Shown here piece after piece: positions 32,033 through 34,227 of a DNA stretch of 34,227 nucleotides. Within the stretch, counting starts at the first letter, position 1; every line of letters starts with the position of its first letter. The position numbers and the translations under genes are program-made. The notes beneath the pieces are model-generated. The model made no database searches, was not told the origin of the DNA, and saw only the letters and a program-made list of their open reading frames with translations. The stretch lies in the NCBI RefSeq assembly GCF_000934845.1, contig NZ_JXIQ01000120.1:1-34227 (forward strand). The letters are read 5' to 3'. The stretch comes from Mesobacillus subterraneus (lineage in GTDB: Bacteria > Bacillota > Bacilli > Bacillales > Cytobacillaceae).

Positions 32033-33850
32033 TTGAGCACGAAAAACAATTTTCAAGTTCTAAAAAGATTTCATTATTCTACTGACCAGATAATCGATAA
32101 GCCTTTTAACTGGAAGCAGATGTTGAGGCTTTTCGGCTATATGGTACCTTATAAAAAGAAGCTTGTACCGATGTCTATTGCAATGGTATTGATCACCACT
32201 GCGGTTAGGCTGGTAATCCCGATCTTAATTGGGATTTACACCTTAGATAAGGCCGTGAAAAACAAGGATGCCGCAATGCTGTTTTGGCTGGTCATGATCA
32301 TCGCAGGATTATATACTGCCGCTTATATAGCAAATATTTTCCGAATTCGCTGGATGAATGAATTGGGCCAAAATGTCATATATGATTTGCGGAAGCATTT
32401 GTTCACTCATGTACAGAATCTTTCCCATCGGTTTTTTGACCAACGTTCGGCTGGTTCCATACTGGTAAGAATCATGAATGACATCAACTCCCTTCAGGAA
32501 CTGTTCACAAATGGTGTTATCAACCTGTTAATGGATGTGGTCCTCCTGATTGGGATCTTCTTTATTCTGTTCTCGCTAAGTCCACAGCTTACGATGGCGG
32601 TCATGATTATATTGCCAATCATGTTCTTTATATCAACTAAATTGCGAAAAAATATTAGACGTTCCTGGCAGGATGTTCGGATGAAGCAATCAAAGTTGAA
32701 TTCTCATTTAAATGAAAGCATACAAGGGATAAGGGTTACACAAGCATTTACCCAGGAAAGGGAGAATATGGCTTTTTTTGATGGAGTAAATGATGAAACC
32801 TTCCAAAGCTGGAAGTCTGCTTCACAGAAAAACGCCATGTTTCGTCCAATGGTAGAATTGACCAATGCACTGGGGACCGCTGTCCTGATCTGGTATGGAG
32901 CAAGCCTGATTCAAAATGACACCGTTTCACTCGGGGTATTTGTCTCTTTTGCCTTTTACCTAGGCATGTTTTGGGAGCCAATTTCCAGATTAGGGCAGGT
33001 GTATAATCAACTGTTGATGGGGATGGCCTCGTCAGAAAGAATCTTTGAATTTCTTGATGAAAAGCCGATCGTCTCAGAAACAGATCATCCCATTGAAATG
33101 GATACCATTCACGGGGAAATAAAATTTGATAACGTTGTATTTTCGTATGATGAAAATCGGACTGCATTAAAAGGGATCAGTCTTGAAATGGAAGCTGGCC
33201 AGACGGTGGCATTGGTCGGCCATACGGGCTCTGGAAAGACGACGATAGCCAATCTGATCAGCCGGTTTTATGATCCGACATCAGGGACTGTATTAATCGA
33301 TGGATATGATCTCAAAGACATCTCGATAGCCAGCTTAAGGAAACATATCAGCATTGTCCTGCAGGATACCTTTATTTTTTCAGGAACGATCTATGAAAAT
33401 ATCCTCTTTGGCAGACCAGATGCCTCTGAGAAAGAAGTCGTGGCTGCTGCTGAAGCAGTTGGGGCAGCGGATTTCATTGCCAAGCTGCCAAACGGCTATC
33501 AAACAGAGGTGGAAGAACGCGGGAATATTCTCTCAGTTGGCGAACGGCAGCTTTTATCCTTTGCCAGAGCATTGCTTGCAAATCCCCGTATTTTGATCTT
33601 GGATGAAGCGACGGCAAGCATCGATACAGAAACAGAGGTGAAAATCCAGAAAGCTCTCAAGACATTGCTGAAGGGCAGAACAGCGATCATTATTGCTCAC
33701 CGCTTGTCCACGATCAGGGAATCAGACAATATATTCGTATTGGAAAACGGGGTGATCAAGGAACGGGGAAATCATCATCAACTAATGGAGTATCAAGGCG
33801 AATACCATGATCTTGTAAAAGCACAATTCAATATGCTGGATGTAGGATAG
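32033..33850 (+). CDS. ABC exporter subunit with catalytic glutamate and variant signature
   Basis: 605 residues. After a 25-residue cytosolic extension come six transmembrane helices (about 40-335) and a nucleotide-binding domain (about 362-600). Walker A is GHTGSGKT at 396-403 and Walker B is LILDEAT with Glu525. The signature reads LSVGERQ (500-506) instead of LSGGQ. This is the complement of the upstream subunit: the consensus ATP site pairs this protein's Walker motifs with the partner's LSGGQ, and the degenerate site pairs the rest. The start is a TTG preceded by AAGGGGGAAGG, 35 bases after the partner's stop. Transport substrate is unknown. Confidence 0.9.
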   Translation: MSTKNNFQVLKRFHYSTDQIIDKPFNWKQMLRLFGYMVPYKKKLVPMSIAMVLITTAVRLVIPILIGIYTLDKAVKNKDAAMLFWLVMIIAGLYTAAYIANIFRIRWMNELGQNVIYDLRKHLFTHVQNLSHRFFDQRSAGSILVRIMNDINSLQELFTNGVINLLMDVVLLIGIFFILFSLSPQLTMAVMIILPIMFFISTKLRKNIRRSWQDVRMKQSKLNSHLNESIQGIRVTQAFTQERENMAFFDGVNDETFQSWKSASQKNAMFRPMVELTNALGTAVLIWYGASLIQNDTVSLGVFVSFAFYLGMFWEPISRLGQVYNQLLMGMASSERIFEFLDEKPIVSETDHPIEMDTIHGEIKFDNVVFSYDENRTALKGISLEMEAGQTVALVGHTGSGKTTIANLISRFYDPTSGTVLIDGYDLKDISIASLRKHISIVLQDTFIFSGTIYENILFGRPDASEKEVVAAAEAVGAADFIAKLPNGYQTEVEERGNILSVGERQLLSFARALLANPRILILDEATASIDTETEVKIQKALKTLLKGRTAIIIAHRLSTIRESDNIFVLENGVIKERGNHHQLMEYQGEYHDLVKAQFNMLDVG

Positions 33851-34058
33851 AAAGTTTTCGTTCCGTGATTTTTTGATACCATTAGGAAGTCCAGACTCCA
33901 GCATCTAGCCTCTCGAGCCGCATGTCTAGCTTCGGCTTCTAACTCTTCGAGACGCTTAGTGCCTGCCAATGAAGAAAAGAAGTATTAGGAAAAAACGGAA
34001 ACAGTTTTAATTATTTAGATGATCCAAATACCAAAATTATATTAAAAAGGGAATTAAC
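33851..34058. repeat. Gene-free region with a Bacillus-type intergenic repeat
   Basis: No gene is supported here. The stretch 33890-33962 has the phrases CTCCAGCATCTAGCCTCTCG, GTCTAGCTTCGGCTTCTAA and CTTCGAGACGCTTAGTGCC, which resemble a repeat family scattered between genes in Bacillaceae. No terminator with a T run is clear after the ABC operon. The assignment is from memory of similar sequences. Confidence 0.5.
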
Positions 34059-34086
34059 GGGGTATCTTACTGCTTGTAAGGTGCCC
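34059..34086. repeat. Hairpin repeat, diverged copy 2
   Basis: GGGGTATCTTAC (34059-34070) and GTAAGGTGCCCT (34075-34086) form a stem around four or five bases, related to the 35-base repeat at 15771 (same GGGTATC...GGTGCCC arms). Confidence 0.6.
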
Positions 34087-34095
34087 TTTGCTCGC

Positions 34096-34130
34096 ATAAG
34101 GGTATCATTCCGCATGAGAGATGCCCTTAT
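34096..34130. repeat. 35-bp hairpin repeat, copy 3
   Basis: ATAAGGGTATCATTC and GAGAGATGCCCTTAT flank CGCAT. It is the same length as copy 1 at 15771-15805, with the same outer arms. It lies ten bases after copy 2. Confidence 0.7.
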
Positions 34131-34227
34131 AGCAGCAAAGCGATGAGGCTCACCTGTCGCCCCGCGGAAAGCGAGTTTCTGGAGTGGAAATCGATTATCC
34201 ACCAAAATCCAAAAAGGACCGGGCGGT
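34131..34227. repeat. Bacillus-type repeat and start of a terminator, right edge
   Basis: The phrase CACCTGTCGCCCCGCGGAAA and GCGAGTTTCTGGAGTGGAAA resemble a very common Bacillaceae intergenic repeat. The last 16 bases, AAAAAGGACCGGGCGG, match the terminators at 10552 and 15848 and are cut by the window end, suggesting that a minus- or plus-strand gene lies just beyond. Confidence 0.5.

Noticed and set aside
1-34227. CRISPR array, prophage, tRNA or rRNA genes
   Set aside because: No regularly spaced repeats, phage structural genes, cloverleaf or rRNA-like sequence were recognised on either strand.

Overview
This window reads as the chromosome of a spore-forming, low-GC Gram-positive bacterium of the family Bacillaceae. 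The proteins closely match Bacillus subtilis proteins (ClpE, YkvI, YkvS, HPr, enzyme I, YkwC, PatA, CheV, YkyB, YkuE, YkuI, YkuJ, YkuL/DarB, CcpC, DapH, DapL). As I recall the B. subtilis map, they also lie in the same relative order as the clpE-ptsHI-patA-cheV-yku-ccpC-dap segment. A Spo0E-type phosphatase fits a sporulating host. Intergenic repeats of a kind common in Bacillus-group genomes occur at both ends of the window. A genus cannot be assigned from the sequence alone. No rRNA, tRNA, CRISPR array or intact mobile element was seen.

Layout. 1-205: repeat and spacer. 206-2925 (minus): an MFS exporter of the fosmidomycin-resistance type, and a lemA-TPM gene pair. 3147-5389 (plus): a MarR regulator and an M3 oligoendopeptidase. 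5667-7817 (minus): clpE behind a promoter carrying CtsR operators. 8094-9143 (plus): ykvI. 9144-10580: a small AT-rich decayed island holding a frameshifted unknown gene, a broken small secreted-peptide gene, an IS110-type transposase remnant and a long perfect hairpin. 10581-12352: a lipoprotein, ykvS, a 64-residue conserved protein and a Spo0E-like gene. 12647-14628: ptsHI. 14876-18291: ykwC, patA, a deleted cheV and ykyB. 18528-23316: a PAS-GGDEF-EAL protein, ykuE, a small unknown gene and ykuI. 23389-25506: two membrane or secreted unknowns, ykuJ and darB. 25564-30064: a DHA2 drug exporter, ccpC and dapH-dapL. 30249-33850: a heterodimeric ABC exporter. 33851-34227: repeats only.

How the genes work together. 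ptsH and ptsI overlap by one base and make the general PTS phosphorelay, which is also the input to carbon catabolite control. dapH and dapL catalyse two steps of the acetylase branch of lysine and diaminopimelate synthesis; they are separated by a hairpin that could attenuate the second gene. The PAS-GGDEF-EAL protein and YkuI represent c-di-GMP turnover and, probably, sensing. DarB is a c-di-AMP responsive CBS protein. ClpE under CtsR control belongs to the heat and protein-stress response.

The most notable points are: cheV, which has lost most of its receiver domain while recognisable 3' receiver sequence remains in frame after a stop; an unknown gene interrupted exactly at a dnaX-like slippery heptamer; a perfect 30-bp palindrome that is at once terminator and coding sequence for the identical C-termini of two convergent genes; a YkuI whose EAL catalytic residues are substituted; and an ABC pair with one consensus and one degenerate ATP site. 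I did not find a convincing wholly new multi-gene system. The most unexplained stretch is the island at 9144-10580.
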